Shown here in pieces: positions 1 through 8,836 of a DNA stretch of 35,175 bases. A program made the translations under genes and the position numbers. The DNA comes from Planctomycetota bacterium (GTDB lineage: Bacteria > Planctomycetota > GCA-002687715): assembly GCA_002687715.1 (NCBI GenBank), contig NZBC01000097.1:1-35175 (forward strand), given 5' to 3'. The first letter of the stretch is position 1. Every line of letters begins with the position of its first letter. The notes below the pieces were generated by a model. The model was given only the letters and a program-made list of their open reading frames with translations. It made no database searches and was not told where the DNA came from.

Positions 1-56
1 AACCGAGCGGTCACGCACCTTGATGGTCTCTCGATCGGCTCCCACAATGATCGGCC

Positions 57-70
57 GGCACGAACCTCGC
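57..70 (+). promoter_or_regulatory. Candidate sigma-54 (-24/-12) promoter ahead of the ABC operon
   Basis: The sequence GGCACGAACCTCGC has GG at 57-58 and GC at 69-70, exactly ten bases apart as sigma-54 requires. It fits the consensus TGGCACG-N4-TTGC except for the base before GG and one base in TTGC. It closely resembles the two better matches at 29480 and 31745. Transcription would start near 82, leaving about 75 nt of leader before the TTG start at 157. This is a hand match only. Confidence 0.42.
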
Positions 71-97
71 GCCGAAGGGAGCCAACCCGCCGAACGC

Positions 98-130
98 TCG
101 TACGTGTAGTTATTCAGAAAGCGCGTACGA
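98..130. repeat. 7-bp inverted repeat in the leader of the ABC operon
   Basis: TCGTACG at 98-104 is perfectly inverted as CGTACGA at 124-130, with a 19-base, relatively AT-rich spacer. The half-site is itself nearly palindromic (CGTACG). It lies between the candidate -12 element and the ribosome binding site, so it could be an operator or a leader hairpin. No function is demonstrated. Confidence 0.35.
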
Positions 131-156
131 CACCCTTTTCGTAGAGAGAGACCGCG

Positions 157-1071
157 TTGATCGAGGCATCTGATCTCAGCAAACGGTACGGGGCCTTCAT
201 CGCTCTCGACCACGTCGGCTTCCAGGTCGACAAAGGCCGCGTCGCGGGCTTCCTCGGCCTCAACGGCGCCGGCAAGACGACCACGCTCCGGATCGTGTCC
301 TGCTACATGCCGCCGACCTCGGGGTGGGTGAAGGTGGCGGGGTTCGACACCGTGCGGCAGTCTGACGAAGTGCGGCGCCGCATCGGCTATCTGCCGGAGC
401 GTGTCCCGCTCTACGAGGACCTCCGCGTGCTGGAGTACCTCCGCTTTCGCGCCCGGCTGAAGGGCCTACGCGGCGGCGCGATGCGGCAGGCCGTCGCCGA
501 CGTCGTCGGCCGGTGCGGACTCGAGCCGAAGAAGAAGGCGATCATCGGCACCCTGTCCAAGGGGTATCGCCAGCGCGTGGGGATCGCGGACGCTCTCGTC
601 CATGCCCCCGACCTGCTCCTGCTCGACGAACCGACGTCGGGCCTCGACCCGGATCAGCGCATCGAGCTGCGCAGTCTGATCCGCGACCTGGGCACCGACC
701 GGACCGTGCTGCTGTCAACGCACATCCTGCCGGAGGCGGAGGCCGTCTGCGATGACGTCATCGTCGTGCATCGCGGCAAGATCCGGGCTGCGAGTCGCCT
801 GGACGAGCTGCGGGAGAATCAGGAACGGACGGTCCTCATCCGGCACGGAGGCGCCGTACTCGCGGACTACGGTCCGGCCGGTGAAGACGTGAGCACGGAA
901 CCGGGCGTCGATGATTGCACGACCCTCACGACCACGAGTGTCGACGGTGGTTCCGCCATCGTCGCGCACATCGTCGCTGCGGGCCGACCCGTCCTCGAGA
1001 TGACCCCGGTCACCCCGACGCTCGAGGAGATCTTCATCGGGCTCACGACGGGCCGGGAGGATCTCTCTTGA
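157..1071 (+). CDS. ABC transporter ATP-binding protein (GldA-like)
   Basis: This is the 304-residue nucleotide-binding subunit of an ABC exporter, acting at the inner face of the cytoplasmic membrane with the permease encoded next. It has a Walker A motif GLNGAGKT (about residues 34-41), the signature LSKGY (about 134), Walker B LLLLDEP followed by TSGLDP, and the switch histidine in STHI. The C-terminal extension of about 90 residues is typical of the GldA/CcmA-like group. The start is TTG at 157, preceded by GAGAGAG at 144-150. Its stop overlaps the next start (TTGA), so the two are translationally coupled. In Bacteroidetes GldA works with GldF and GldG in gliding, but related sets occur widely without gliding, so the substrate is unknown. 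Confidence 0.9.
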   Translation: MIEASDLSKRYGAFIALDHVGFQVDKGRVAGFLGLNGAGKTTTLRIVSCYMPPTSGWVKVAGFDTVRQSDEVRRRIGYLPERVPLYEDLRVLEYLRFRARLKGLRGGAMRQAVADVVGRCGLEPKKKAIIGTLSKGYRQRVGIADALVHAPDLLLLDEPTSGLDPDQRIELRSLIRDLGTDRTVLLSTHILPEAEAVCDDVIVVHRGKIRAASRLDELRENQERTVLIRHGGAVLADYGPAGEDVSTEPGVDDCTTLTTTSVDGGSAIVAHIVAAGRPVLEMTPVTPTLEEIFIGLTTGREDLS

Positions 1072-1814
1072 GGCGCCTCCTCATCATTCTGCGCCGCGAG
1101 TTCTTCGCCCAGCTGCTCTCGCCGGTGAGCTGGCTGCTGATGACTCTCGTCTGGCTCATCTACGGGGTCTTCTACCGATGGACGATCATCGAGAATCCAC
1201 AGGCGTACGGCGACATCCTTCGGATGACGTGGCAAGCCGGGCTTCAAGCGTTGTGGATCCAGCTCTTCCTCGTGCCGTTGCAGACCATGCGGCTCATCTC
1301 GGAGGAGAAGCGGTCCGGGACGTTCGAGATGCTCGTGACCACGCCCGTGCGTGACCACGAGATCGTCCTCGGCAAGTTCTTCGGCGCGTGGCTCTTCAAC
1401 GCGCTGATCTGGCTGGTCATGCCGCTGTACGCGTGCATCATCCAGAGGTCGGGCGGCGACCCCGACTTCGGACCGGTGTGGACGTCGTACCTGGCGGTCG
1501 TGGCGACCGGCGCGCTCTACATCTCCGTGGGGCTCATGGCCTCCGCACTCACCCGGCCCCAGATCCTGGCCGGCTTCCTGGGTATCGCGCTCCTCGTCCT
1601 GATCGGGGTGCTTCCCAACTTCTGGTCGAAGCTCCCGGAGGAGGGCTTCTGGAGCCTGCCCCGCGGCATCTTGAAATCGGGGGACCTCACCCGGCAGATG
1701 GAGGAGGCGGCCCGCGGCCTGCTCGACGTTGTCCACCTGACGTACAAGCTCGCGTTCTGTGGCCTGTTTCTCCTGTTCACGACGCGCCTCCTGGAGGTCC
1801 GCAAATGGGCGTGA
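1068..1814 (+). CDS. ABC transporter permease (GldF-like / ABC-2 type)
   Basis: This 248-residue membrane protein has about six hydrophobic segments and is the channel partner of the preceding ATPase. It begins RRLLIILRREFFAQLLSPV, the usual amphipathic start of ABC-2 permeases, and contains EEKRSGTFEMLVTTPV, a hallmark of the GldF-type family (the EEKR-GT-E-L coupling region). I place the start at TTG 1068 because it overlaps the upstream TGA and gives a family-like N-terminus; an in-frame ATG at 915 would add an arginine/histidine-rich stretch that overlaps the ATPase gene. The end overlaps the next gene by 10 bases. Confidence 0.88.
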   Translation: MRRLLIILRREFFAQLLSPVSWLLMTLVWLIYGVFYRWTIIENPQAYGDILRMTWQAGLQALWIQLFLVPLQTMRLISEEKRSGTFEMLVTTPVRDHEIVLGKFFGAWLFNALIWLVMPLYACIIQRSGGDPDFGPVWTSYLAVVATGALYISVGLMASALTRPQILAGFLGIALLVLIGVLPNFWSKLPEEGFWSLPRGILKSGDLTRQMEEAARGLLDVVHLTYKLAFCGLFLLFTTRLLEVRKWA

Positions 1815-3397
1815 AACGCGACGATGCCGGATTGACCCGGACCTACCGACTCGGCGTGGGCGTCAACGTCCTGCTGATCTGCTCGCTCGCCGCCGTGCTC
1901 GCCATCGGGCTCGTGATCGTCGTACGCAAGCTCTCCTATCGCTACGACCTCCGGTTCGACGTGACCGCGGACAAGCGCTACGAGCTCGATCCGCTGGCGA
2001 AGCAGCTTCTGCGCGACGTCGAGAGTCCGCTCGAGATCGTGTTCACCTGGGGCTACGACACGGACATCCTGGAGCGGGTCAAGGACCATCAGGGACATCC
2101 GCGGGGCGACTTGTTGCGCAACTACTACCTGCCCATCCTGCAGGAGGCGCAGGTGAGAATCCGCCGCGTGCTCCACGAGTGGGAGCGGGTGTCTCCCAAC
2201 GTGAAGCTCACCGTGCTCCAGCAAGAGGCGGATCCCGTGCGCACCGAGGAGGTCGCGCGTGACCTGGGCCTCAGCACGCAGGAGGTCCTCAACAAGGTGA
2301 TCCTGCGCCTCGGTGGCCGGCGGCGCGAGGTGCCCATGCGGCACATGATGGTCGACATGCAGTGGGGCTATTTCTCGTCGACGCCGTCGCGACAGACGAT
2401 CAGGCCTCGGAACCCCAAATCCTGGGCCGTGCAGCCGGAGCTGACCCGCACCTTGCGTGCGATCCTCGCCGGTGAGCCGATTCCGATCGGCGTCGTGAGC
2501 GGATTGGGCGGGCGGATCGAGCCCGGCACGGCCGAGTACACCATCTTCGCGAACATCCTCGAAGGGGAGGGGTACGAACCGGTGCCGTTCGACCTGCGTC
2601 CGGGCACCCCGGTTCCGGAACGCGTGAAGGTGGTCCTGGTCCCGGCTCCGAAGACGCCACTGACGCGGGATCGCTCGAAGATCCTCGAGAACTACGAGCG
2701 GCAGGGCGGTCGCTTGCTCCTCGTGGCGTCGCCGCGGTTGCCGGAGCGCTACGACCGGCTCCTCGAGAAATACGGCGTCTCCTTCGTCGACGCGCTGGTC
2801 CGCGACCGCGAGAACACCAACCCCATCCGTGGCACCACCGAGCTCGAGTCGACGAAGCTCTGCACGGGAAGCCACCCGATCATCGTGCCGCTGAAGAACC
2901 GGGTGACGCTGTACTTGGGGCTCGCCCGGCCGCTCAAGATCTCGCCCCGCCCGCCGGGCGCGATTCGCCAAAAGCTGCTCGAGGGCTCGCGCTACGCGCA
3001 GGACGTCGCGGTGGCGTTCGATCCTGCATCTGGAGGAATGAAGGTCGTGCAGGGCCGGATCACGAACCACCCGAACGCGTGCTTCGCGACGGCGATGACC
3101 CGCGACCTCCAGAACGGGCAACAAGCGCGGGTCGTCGCGATCGGATCGGCAAGCGTGTTCCGTCCGGACGTGATGATGCAGGGCTCGCTCTACGGAAACC
3201 GTGATCTCGTTCTGAACATGCTCGCGGACCTCACCGGCCGTTCGTCCGCGATCGGCCGCACGCCGCAGACCGGATTGCGCGAACGCTTCGTGAACCCGAC
3301 CCGGCTCACCGGACCGTTCACCGTCATCGGCGTGATCGTGCTTCCGCTGCTGGCGAGCATGATGGGGCTGATCGTCTACTTCTTGCGCAGGAGCTGA
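1805..3397 (+). CDS. GldG-like ABC-associated membrane protein
   Basis: This 530-residue protein has one N-terminal membrane segment (about residues 20-40, VNVLLICSLAAVLAIGLVIV), a long soluble domain outside the membrane, and a C-terminal membrane segment (FTVIGVIVLPLLASMMGLIV). The layout and the motif RYDLRFDVTADKRYELD, after which the chain resembles the usual FDLT...R/YSLS start of the family, match GldG-type proteins. These are auxiliary subunits with a periplasmic domain of uncharacterised function. The start is ATG 1805, inside the end of the permease gene, which fits a coupled operon. It is followed two bases later by the DUF4340-like gene, the usual partner of GldG homologues outside Bacteroidetes. 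Confidence 0.85.
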   Translation: MGVKRDDAGLTRTYRLGVGVNVLLICSLAAVLAIGLVIVVRKLSYRYDLRFDVTADKRYELDPLAKQLLRDVESPLEIVFTWGYDTDILERVKDHQGHPRGDLLRNYYLPILQEAQVRIRRVLHEWERVSPNVKLTVLQQEADPVRTEEVARDLGLSTQEVLNKVILRLGGRRREVPMRHMMVDMQWGYFSSTPSRQTIRPRNPKSWAVQPELTRTLRAILAGEPIPIGVVSGLGGRIEPGTAEYTIFANILEGEGYEPVPFDLRPGTPVPERVKVVLVPAPKTPLTRDRSKILENYERQGGRLLLVASPRLPERYDRLLEKYGVSFVDALVRDRENTNPIRGTTELESTKLCTGSHPIIVPLKNRVTLYLGLARPLKISPRPPGAIRQKLLEGSRYAQDVAVAFDPASGGMKVVQGRITNHPNACFATAMTRDLQNGQQARVVAIGSASVFRPDVMMQGSLYGNRDLVLNMLADLTGRSSAIGRTPQTGLRERFVNPTRLTGPFTVIGVIVLPLLASMMGLIVYFLRRS

Positions 3398-3399
3398 TC

Positions 3400-5262
3400 G
3401 TGAACGTCAGAACGACCCTCGTGCTCCTCGTGCTTGTCGGCGGCGGGCTGCTGGCCTACGTGTTGTTCCTGAACGAGGACCAGGCGGGGACGGGTCCGGT
3501 GGTGACGGGGCGTCCGATCTTCGACGAGTTCCTCGTGACGGATGCGGACTCGATCTCCATCGATGACGCATCGGGGAAGCGGCTCGAGAAGCCGATGACG
3601 TTTCGCAGGACCGGCGGGCACTGGACGGTGAAGTCCGAACTCGTCGCCGGCGGTCACGAGGTGCGGGCGCGAACCGCGATCGTGACGGAGTTGCTGCAGG
3701 CCGTCCAGGCAGTGACGCCGATGCGGCTGGTCGACGACGATCCCGATTCGGACGGACTGGTGCGCCGCGGCCTCGGCGAGCGCAGACGGTTGCGGGTCGT
3801 GGTCTCGGGGCCCGACATGGACTCGATCGCGCTCGAACTCGGTTCGCCGGTTGGCCCGGGGGAGCTGATCTGTCGCGGTAGCAACCGGCCTCACGTCTTC
3901 GTCGTGGCCAAGGAGCTTCTGCTCAAGCTGGTGCCCGAGCCGCGCAACGTCGAGGACCCGGCAGTCCTCCACGTTGGCGTGCTCGAGCTCCTCGGAATCA
4001 CCGCGGAGACCAAGGGTCGGCCCGTTTTCGAGGTCCAGCGCAACCACGCACGGTGGTTCGTCAAGCGACCTTTCGCGGAGGCGCCCGCCGACGACGAGCG
4101 CTGCGACGGGCTGCGCGCCGCGGTGCTCGGCATGAGCATTCGCCGGCGCATCTGGGATACCGGCGAGCAGAAGCAGGTGCTCCCCATGCCGGCGGCCTGG
4201 AAGATCGACCTCGCGACGGTCGCGGGGGATCAGCTCTCCGTGTACCTCGGCGAGCGGCGCGCGGATGGTCTCGTGGCCGCGAAGGTCGGCGATGACGGCG
4301 ATGTCGTGCTCGTCTCGAGCGCCGTGATCGACCTCCTCGCGAAGGACTGGGGCTACTTCCGCGACCGGCACGTGTTCGGGCTGCCGACGTCGCGCATCCT
4401 CTCCGTGACCGTTGACCGACCCGACGGGCGTCCGTTCCGACTGCGCCGTTTCAACGTGAGAGGATTCCACGTCTCCGTCAACGCGGGCGAGGGGCGTGCC
4501 GTACGCGATCGTTTCGGCGACGAGGTCGCGGTCGGGACCTTTCTGGACCAGCTGAGGGATCTCGAGCTGACGGCGTACTCCGCCGAGAACCCGAAGTTCG
4601 AGGCCGAGATGAAGGTCGACATCATCGCCGCCGCGTCGGGCGGCGGCGGGACCGAGAGCCACGGTTTCGAGATCGGACCGAAGGACGCCAGCGGGCAGCG
4701 CACGGTGAGGCTTCTGGGGCAGGCGGGGACGGGGACGATCAAGGACGAAGCCGTCACGTTCCTGCAGGCCCCGTACTGGTCCCTGTTCGCGCGGCGCATC
4801 CTCGCGACGGATGGCTACTTCAGGTTCGGCAAGGTCCATCTCAAGGACGCCAAGGGCCGCGAGGCGCGCTTCAAGGGAAGGGTGCCGGGACCACAGCAGA
4901 ATCTCATTCTGTCGCGGGAGCTTGCGGGGGGCGGGTCGAAGGACGTGCCGGACCAGATCCAGACGCCCTTCGTGCGCCGACTCATCGGCGAACTCTCGGT
5001 CGCGAAGTACGTCGGTGAGGGCGTGAAGCCGGCGATGGGTTTCGACGCCCCCCACCTCGCGGTGCGGTGGTTCGAGATCGACGGCGCGACTGCCGACGGT
5101 ATTCCCGATTCGGATCAGGGGACCTGGCGCTCGCTGCGCGTGGGCGGTACCCGGCTCAAGAGTGGCGAGTACTACGCAATCGTCGACGGGCCTTTGGAGC
5201 TCGTGTTCCTCGTCGAGCCGGGAGATCTACTCCCGTTCTTCACCTTGCTCGGGTTCGAATAG
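3400..5262 (+). CDS. DUF4340-like membrane-anchored protein
   Basis: This 620-residue protein starts at GTG 3400 with a single N-terminal membrane segment (LVLLVLVGGGLLAYVLFL) and a large extracytoplasmic domain. It carries repeated beta-rich blocks such as ITAETKGRPVFEVQRNHARW and LSVTVDRPDGRPFRLRRF. Position (directly after the GldG-like gene) and topology fit DUF4340 family proteins, which commonly end Gld-like ABC operons. No catalytic motif is visible. It probably forms the periplasmic part of the exporter complex, but its role is unknown. Confidence 0.72.
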   Translation: MNVRTTLVLLVLVGGGLLAYVLFLNEDQAGTGPVVTGRPIFDEFLVTDADSISIDDASGKRLEKPMTFRRTGGHWTVKSELVAGGHEVRARTAIVTELLQAVQAVTPMRLVDDDPDSDGLVRRGLGERRRLRVVVSGPDMDSIALELGSPVGPGELICRGSNRPHVFVVAKELLLKLVPEPRNVEDPAVLHVGVLELLGITAETKGRPVFEVQRNHARWFVKRPFAEAPADDERCDGLRAAVLGMSIRRRIWDTGEQKQVLPMPAAWKIDLATVAGDQLSVYLGERRADGLVAAKVGDDGDVVLVSSAVIDLLAKDWGYFRDRHVFGLPTSRILSVTVDRPDGRPFRLRRFNVRGFHVSVNAGEGRAVRDRFGDEVAVGTFLDQLRDLELTAYSAENPKFEAEMKVDIIAAASGGGGTESHGFEIGPKDASGQRTVRLLGQAGTGTIKDEAVTFLQAPYWSLFARRILATDGYFRFGKVHLKDAKGREARFKGRVPGPQQNLILSRELAGGGSKDVPDQIQTPFVRRLIGELSVAKYVGEGVKPAMGFDAPHLAVRWFEIDGATADGIPDSDQGTWRSLRVGGTRLKSGEYYAIVDGPLELVFLVEPGDLLPFFTLLGFE

Positions 5263-5299
5263 CGCGTTCCGGAATACCCGCACCCGCGTCATGCAGAGA

Positions 5300-5932
5300 A
5301 CCCCGTGGCCGGGAGCGGGGCATCCAGTGCGGGATGGACGGGGAGCAGGCGCATCGGGCGGTTGCTCGACGTCCCGGTCTCCAAGAACTTCACGACGAAG
5401 GTCACGGCCGTGGCCTGGGGTTGGCGACGGTCCTGGGGATCGTGCGCCCACGGCGGCGCCATCCGCCTCGTCAGCCGGGCGAACCAGGGGACCACCTTCG
5501 CCGTTCTGTTGCCCCGGGCCACCGAGACCGGTGATTCGCAGGCCACCGACGCTCCCCCCCTGGCGGAGCTGGCGGGGCCAGGGCACAGCGCTCGTGGTGG
5601 ATGACGACGCGACGGTCCGCGAGGTCGCCTCGCGGATGCTGGAGCACGTCGGATTCCCGGCCATCTCTGCGCTCAACGGACGGGAGGTGGTCGCGACCTT
5701 CGAGACACATCGTGACGCCGTCACCTGGTGTCTGCTCGATCTGCCCCCGCCCAGGATCGACGGCGTGGCGCCGCTCGACCTCCTGCGGTCCGCGGCTCTC
5801 GGCACCCCGGTCGTGCTCGCGTCGGGTGGGGGCCTTCTCGACGCGGAGATCCAGCTCGCGTCAGGGAAGGTACCGGGTGTGATCCAGACGCCGTCTCGCA
5901 TCGAGCGCATCCTGCAGCCCGTCCTGGGCTGA
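5300..5932 (+). pseudogene. Decayed hybrid histidine kinase (HATPase_c + receiver remnants)
   Basis: Pieces of one hybrid sensor kinase appear in order but in shifting frames. GCGMD-like CGMD (G1 box) is near 5328 in one frame. LLDVPVSKNFTTK, resembling the FDPFFTTK F box, ends near 5400 in a second frame. GRGLGLATVLGIV (G2 box) at 5406-5444 returns to the first frame. AHGGAIRLVS...GTTFAVLLP at 5446-5520 is in the second frame again. The receiver part VVDDDATVREVASRML from about 5593 to the stop at 5930 is in the third frame. In the receiver the acceptor aspartate survives (CLLDLPPP) but the usual K-P pair is replaced (VIQTPS). No sensor or HisKA part is seen upstream. At least four frame changes make sequencing error unlikely, though not excluded. 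Confidence 0.82.
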
Positions 5933-5947
5933 AGGACAACGCAAGCT

Positions 5948-7447
5948 CTACGACGACACTTGCGCTGACGTCGTCAGGGGACCGTTGGTGTTCGGCTCGT
6001 CACCGGCCATGCAGACACGGTTGTTGCCGGCGCGCTTGGCGCGGGTGAGGGCCTGGTTGGCGACTTTGAACAACAGGTCCCGTTCCGCGGCATCGCCCGG
6101 GAACGTGGCGACACCCGCGGAGACCGTGATCCGGCCAGTGAGCCCTTCTATGTGGTCGCGGAAGTCCATCTCGTCGACCGAGGCGCGAACCCGCTCCACA
6201 TAGTTCAGGCTTGGTGCATCGCCGGGTCCGGGCATTTGCGGCTTGCCGGTTTCCGGGAGGAGGATCGCGAACTCGTCGCCGCCCCAGCGGGTGACGACAT
6301 CCACCTCGCGGAAGTTCTTCCGGATCATGTCCGCGACGAGCCTGATGACGGCGTCTCCAGTCGCGTAGCCGTTCAGGTCGTTGATGACCTTGAAGTTGTC
6401 GATGTCCATCAGCGCGAGCGTGACCTGTCGGTCGTATCGGCGCGCGCGTTCCAGCTCCACGGCGATCTGCCGGTCGAAGAACCGCCGATTGAAGAGGCCC
6501 GTCAGTGGATCGACCACTGCCATGCGTTGGAGGTCCTCCCACTGGTTCGCGTTCACGAGATTGACGGCGAACTGTCCGGCCAGGAGGGAGACGAGCTCGA
6601 GGTCGTCCTGGGAGAACGGCTCGCCGCCTCGGCGATCGGTGAGGTTCACGACACCGACCACGCGCCTGTGGTCGGTGAGGGGGACGATGACGAACGAGCG
6701 TCCGGTGTACCCCTCGCGGCTCGGCGGGTCGGCGTCCTCGACGAGGAGCGGGCGCCCGGTGAGCGCAACTTCGCCTGCGAACGATTCGCCGAGGGTGACG
6801 GGTGCGGGCGTGCCGGCCTCGTCGGGGAACCCCGATCGCCGCGTGATGACGAGGGCGTCGCCGTCGGGGGACTTCAGCATGATCGACCCGCGCTCCGCGT
6901 CCGCGATCTCGAGGAACATCTCGAGCCCGCTGCTCAGCAACTTGTCGCGATCGCGCTCGAGTTCGGAGAGACGACGTCCGCAGGCGAGCAGACGGGGGGC
7001 GGCCGCAGTGAACCGGGCGGGGGAGAGGGCGGGTGCCGGTCCGGGTGCGGATGAGGACACCGCGGCGACGTGCATCCCCCGGTCGCGGCAGCGCTCGGTC
7101 CCGTACTCGAGCGCCTCCAGCAACCCGGAGTACCGGTACGGCTCGGCGAGGTAGAGATCGACCAGGGGTGAGGATTCGGTCGGAACCTCCGGGGCGGGCG
7201 CGGTCACGACGATGAATGGCGACGGGGAGAACTCGCGGAGTTGGCGCAGGAAGTCGTCCGCCGGGTCGGGGAGGAGCGCCGACCGAATGACGACGTTGGT
7301 GACCTTGTTGCGCGCGACGAAGAGCACGGCCTCGTAGGACCGGGACGTCGCGAGCACGCGGAAACCACGCTCCCGGAGCAGGTCCATGTAGTGAGCGAGA
7401 TTGGACTCGCCGTCGGTGATGACGACCACAACCGGGACCGCGCTCAC
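5948..7447 (-). CDS. Diguanylate cyclase: pseudo-receiver, GAF and GGDEF domains
   Basis: This 499-residue protein makes cyclic di-GMP from two GTP. Residues 1-125 look like a receiver fold but lack the acceptor aspartate (VVIRSALLP where a D is expected). Residues about 165-305 form a GAF sensor domain. The C-terminal GGDEF domain has an intact active site (RWGGDEF, 387-393) preceded at the correct distance by an RxxD inhibitory site (REVD, 380-383), so product inhibition is expected. The signature DPLTGLFNRRFF is also present. The start is GTG 7447, overlapping the upstream stop (GTGA), so it is co-translated with the kinase-like gene. Confidence 0.92.
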   Translation of the reverse strand: MSAVPVVVVITDGESNLAHYMDLLRERGFRVLATSRSYEAVLFVARNKVTNVVIRSALLPDPADDFLRQLREFSPSPFIVVTAPAPEVPTESSPLVDLYLAEPYRYSGLLEALEYGTERCRDRGMHVAAVSSSAPGPAPALSPARFTAAAPRLLACGRRLSELERDRDKLLSSGLEMFLEIADAERGSIMLKSPDGDALVITRRSGFPDEAGTPAPVTLGESFAGEVALTGRPLLVEDADPPSREGYTGRSFVIVPLTDHRRVVGVVNLTDRRGGEPFSQDDLELVSLLAGQFAVNLVNANQWEDLQRMAVVDPLTGLFNRRFFDRQIAVELERARRYDRQVTLALMDIDNFKVINDLNGYATGDAVIRLVADMIRKNFREVDVVTRWGGDEFAILLPETGKPQMPGPGDAPSLNYVERVRASVDEMDFRDHIEGLTGRITVSAGVATFPGDAAERDLLFKVANQALTRAKRAGNNRVCMAGDEPNTNGPLTTSAQVSS

Positions 7448-8523
7448 TGGCCCGCCTCCTCGGCCTCCCGTGCGACCGGGATGCGGATGCGGAGTTCAGC
7501 GTTCGTTCCGACCTTCGATTCGAACGTGACGCGTCCGCCGAGCCGGGTGCCCACGAGCTGCTGGGCGAGCGCGATTCCGATGGCGCGGGTGTGCCGCATG
7601 CGTCGGAGCAGGAGTCCGATGTCCGATGGGTCGCACCCGCCGGGGAGGGTCCCACCGTCCTCGCTGAGCGTCATTACGAGCGAGCCGGCATCCCGCGCCA
7701 CTGCGATACGGATGTGCTTGACGCGGCTGCGCTCTTCGAGGAACGACAGCAGCAGCAGGTCCAGCATCAACCCAAACTCGCTCGGGTCGCCTTCGATCGA
7801 TGGGAGCGGGGTGCGCCCGATGTCGAGCGTCGTGGGCAGTCCTTCCCGGTCGAGGGTGTTGACCCGCTCGCGGACGAGCGATTCGAGGTCGAGCGGCGCA
7901 CGCAGATTCCTCGGACGTCCGCCGACGACACCCAGTGCCTGGATGAGCTTCTCCATCCTCCCGAGTTCCGCGCGAACCTGATTCAACGCGCGGCGTCGCG
8001 GGTCGCCCTCGCCGAGGTCCACCGCGAGCAGCTGCAACCACCCCGACGCGGCCGACAGCGGGTTGCTCAGCGCGTGCGCGATGCCGCGGAGCATCAACCC
8101 TTGATCGATCCCGGGCCGGGTTGCCGGCGCCGGGTTCACCGGGGCCTCTTCTTCCGGGACCTCGAGCATCGTCGTCGGCCCGGACTTCGAGAGGCCGTGG
8201 AGCTGTCCGATCTGCTGGGCCACGACGTTCAGGAAGTAGGGGTCGTCGAGACGGATCATCGCGCTCCGTTCCGGCAGGCGGTGCTGGCGTCCGAGCACGA
8301 GTAGTGGCAGGGCGTCGAGGAACGCGAGATCGCGATCAGCCGGCAAGGTCGCCTCGTGGATCACGACTACGGGCAGGTCCGCACCCCCGGCGCCCGCGGC
8401 GACACGTGATCGAAGGTCATCGAGGTTGTCAAACGCGCTGACGTGGCAGCCCGTCTTGGTCAGGAAGCCCGCGAGCGACTCCCGATCCTGACCGGCACGA
8501 TGAAGAAGGAAGATCGAGATCAA
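7444..8523 (-). CDS. Histidine-kinase-like protein with degenerate receiver and ATPase motifs
   Basis: This is a 359-residue protein starting at TTG 8523. That start puts a receiver-like fold (ISIFLLHRAGQDRESLAGFL) at the N-terminus, with GGAG about 8 bases upstream; a longer frame would add low-complexity sequence. The receiver lacks its aspartate (VVVIHEATLP). A HisKA-like segment holds His150 in GIAHALSNPLSAASGWL, a recognisable H-box. The ATPase region keeps the end of the fold (AIGIALAQQLV...GGRVTFESKVGTNAELRIRIP) but its N-box lacks the usual asparagine (DPSEFGLMLDLLLLSFLEE) and its G1 box is eroded (SEDGGTLPGG). It may bind a partner rather than phosphorylate. It is coupled to the cyclase gene by a 4-base overlap, so it likely controls that enzyme. 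Confidence 0.75.
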   Translation of the reverse strand: MISIFLLHRAGQDRESLAGFLTKTGCHVSAFDNLDDLRSRVAAGAGGADLPVVVIHEATLPADRDLAFLDALPLLVLGRQHRLPERSAMIRLDDPYFLNVVAQQIGQLHGLSKSGPTTMLEVPEEEAPVNPAPATRPGIDQGLMLRGIAHALSNPLSAASGWLQLLAVDLGEGDPRRRALNQVRAELGRMEKLIQALGVVGGRPRNLRAPLDLESLVRERVNTLDREGLPTTLDIGRTPLPSIEGDPSEFGLMLDLLLLSFLEERSRVKHIRIAVARDAGSLVMTLSEDGGTLPGGCDPSDIGLLLRRMRHTRAIGIALAQQLVGTRLGGRVTFESKVGTNAELRIRIPVAREAEEAGQ

Positions 8524-8836
8524 AGGGCCCGCTCCAGTCGTGGTGGGCGCTGGTGAGGGGGGGCAACGAGAATGCGACCGGCGAAGCGGCGTTTGGCGGG
8601 TGCTGTAAGCAGGTATCTCTGCTTGGTTTGTGTAAGAAGGCCGCCGACCCCGGATTCTACCCGGCATCTCGGGACCCCAGCAAGGCCGTGGCGGTGAACC
8701 TATGGTCATGTTGCAGAGGGCCATGCCCGATGCCAGACTCCGCGCCGCGCGAGGTCAAGGTAGACCTCCTTTTGGTCCGATGTGGCCGCAGGACAAGCCC
8801 TTGCAGCAAGACGCAAGTAACCAGGAGGCGGGTCGT
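8524..8836. other. Divergent intergenic region
   Basis: About 310 bases separate the kinase-like gene (-) from the glycosyltransferase operon (+). The stretch holds a small perfect hairpin (AAGCAG, loop GTATCT, CTGCTT; 8607-8624) and a well-placed AGGAGG ribosome binding site at 8823-8828. I see no convincing promoter hexamers and no small gene. The reading frame open from 8702 is in frame with the glycosyltransferase but has no family-like sequence before 8837. Confidence 0.4.

Noticed and set aside
5940..5964. CGCAAG/CTTGCG inverted repeat as a terminator for the pseudogene and cyclase gene
   Set aside because: The stem is only 6 bp with a 13-base loop, no T-run, and one arm lies in the cyclase coding end.
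8702..8836. Longer N-terminus of the first glycosyltransferase from ATG 8702
   Set aside because: The added 45 residues are unlike the family and there is no ribosome binding site, whereas AGGAGG is ideally placed for TTG 8837.
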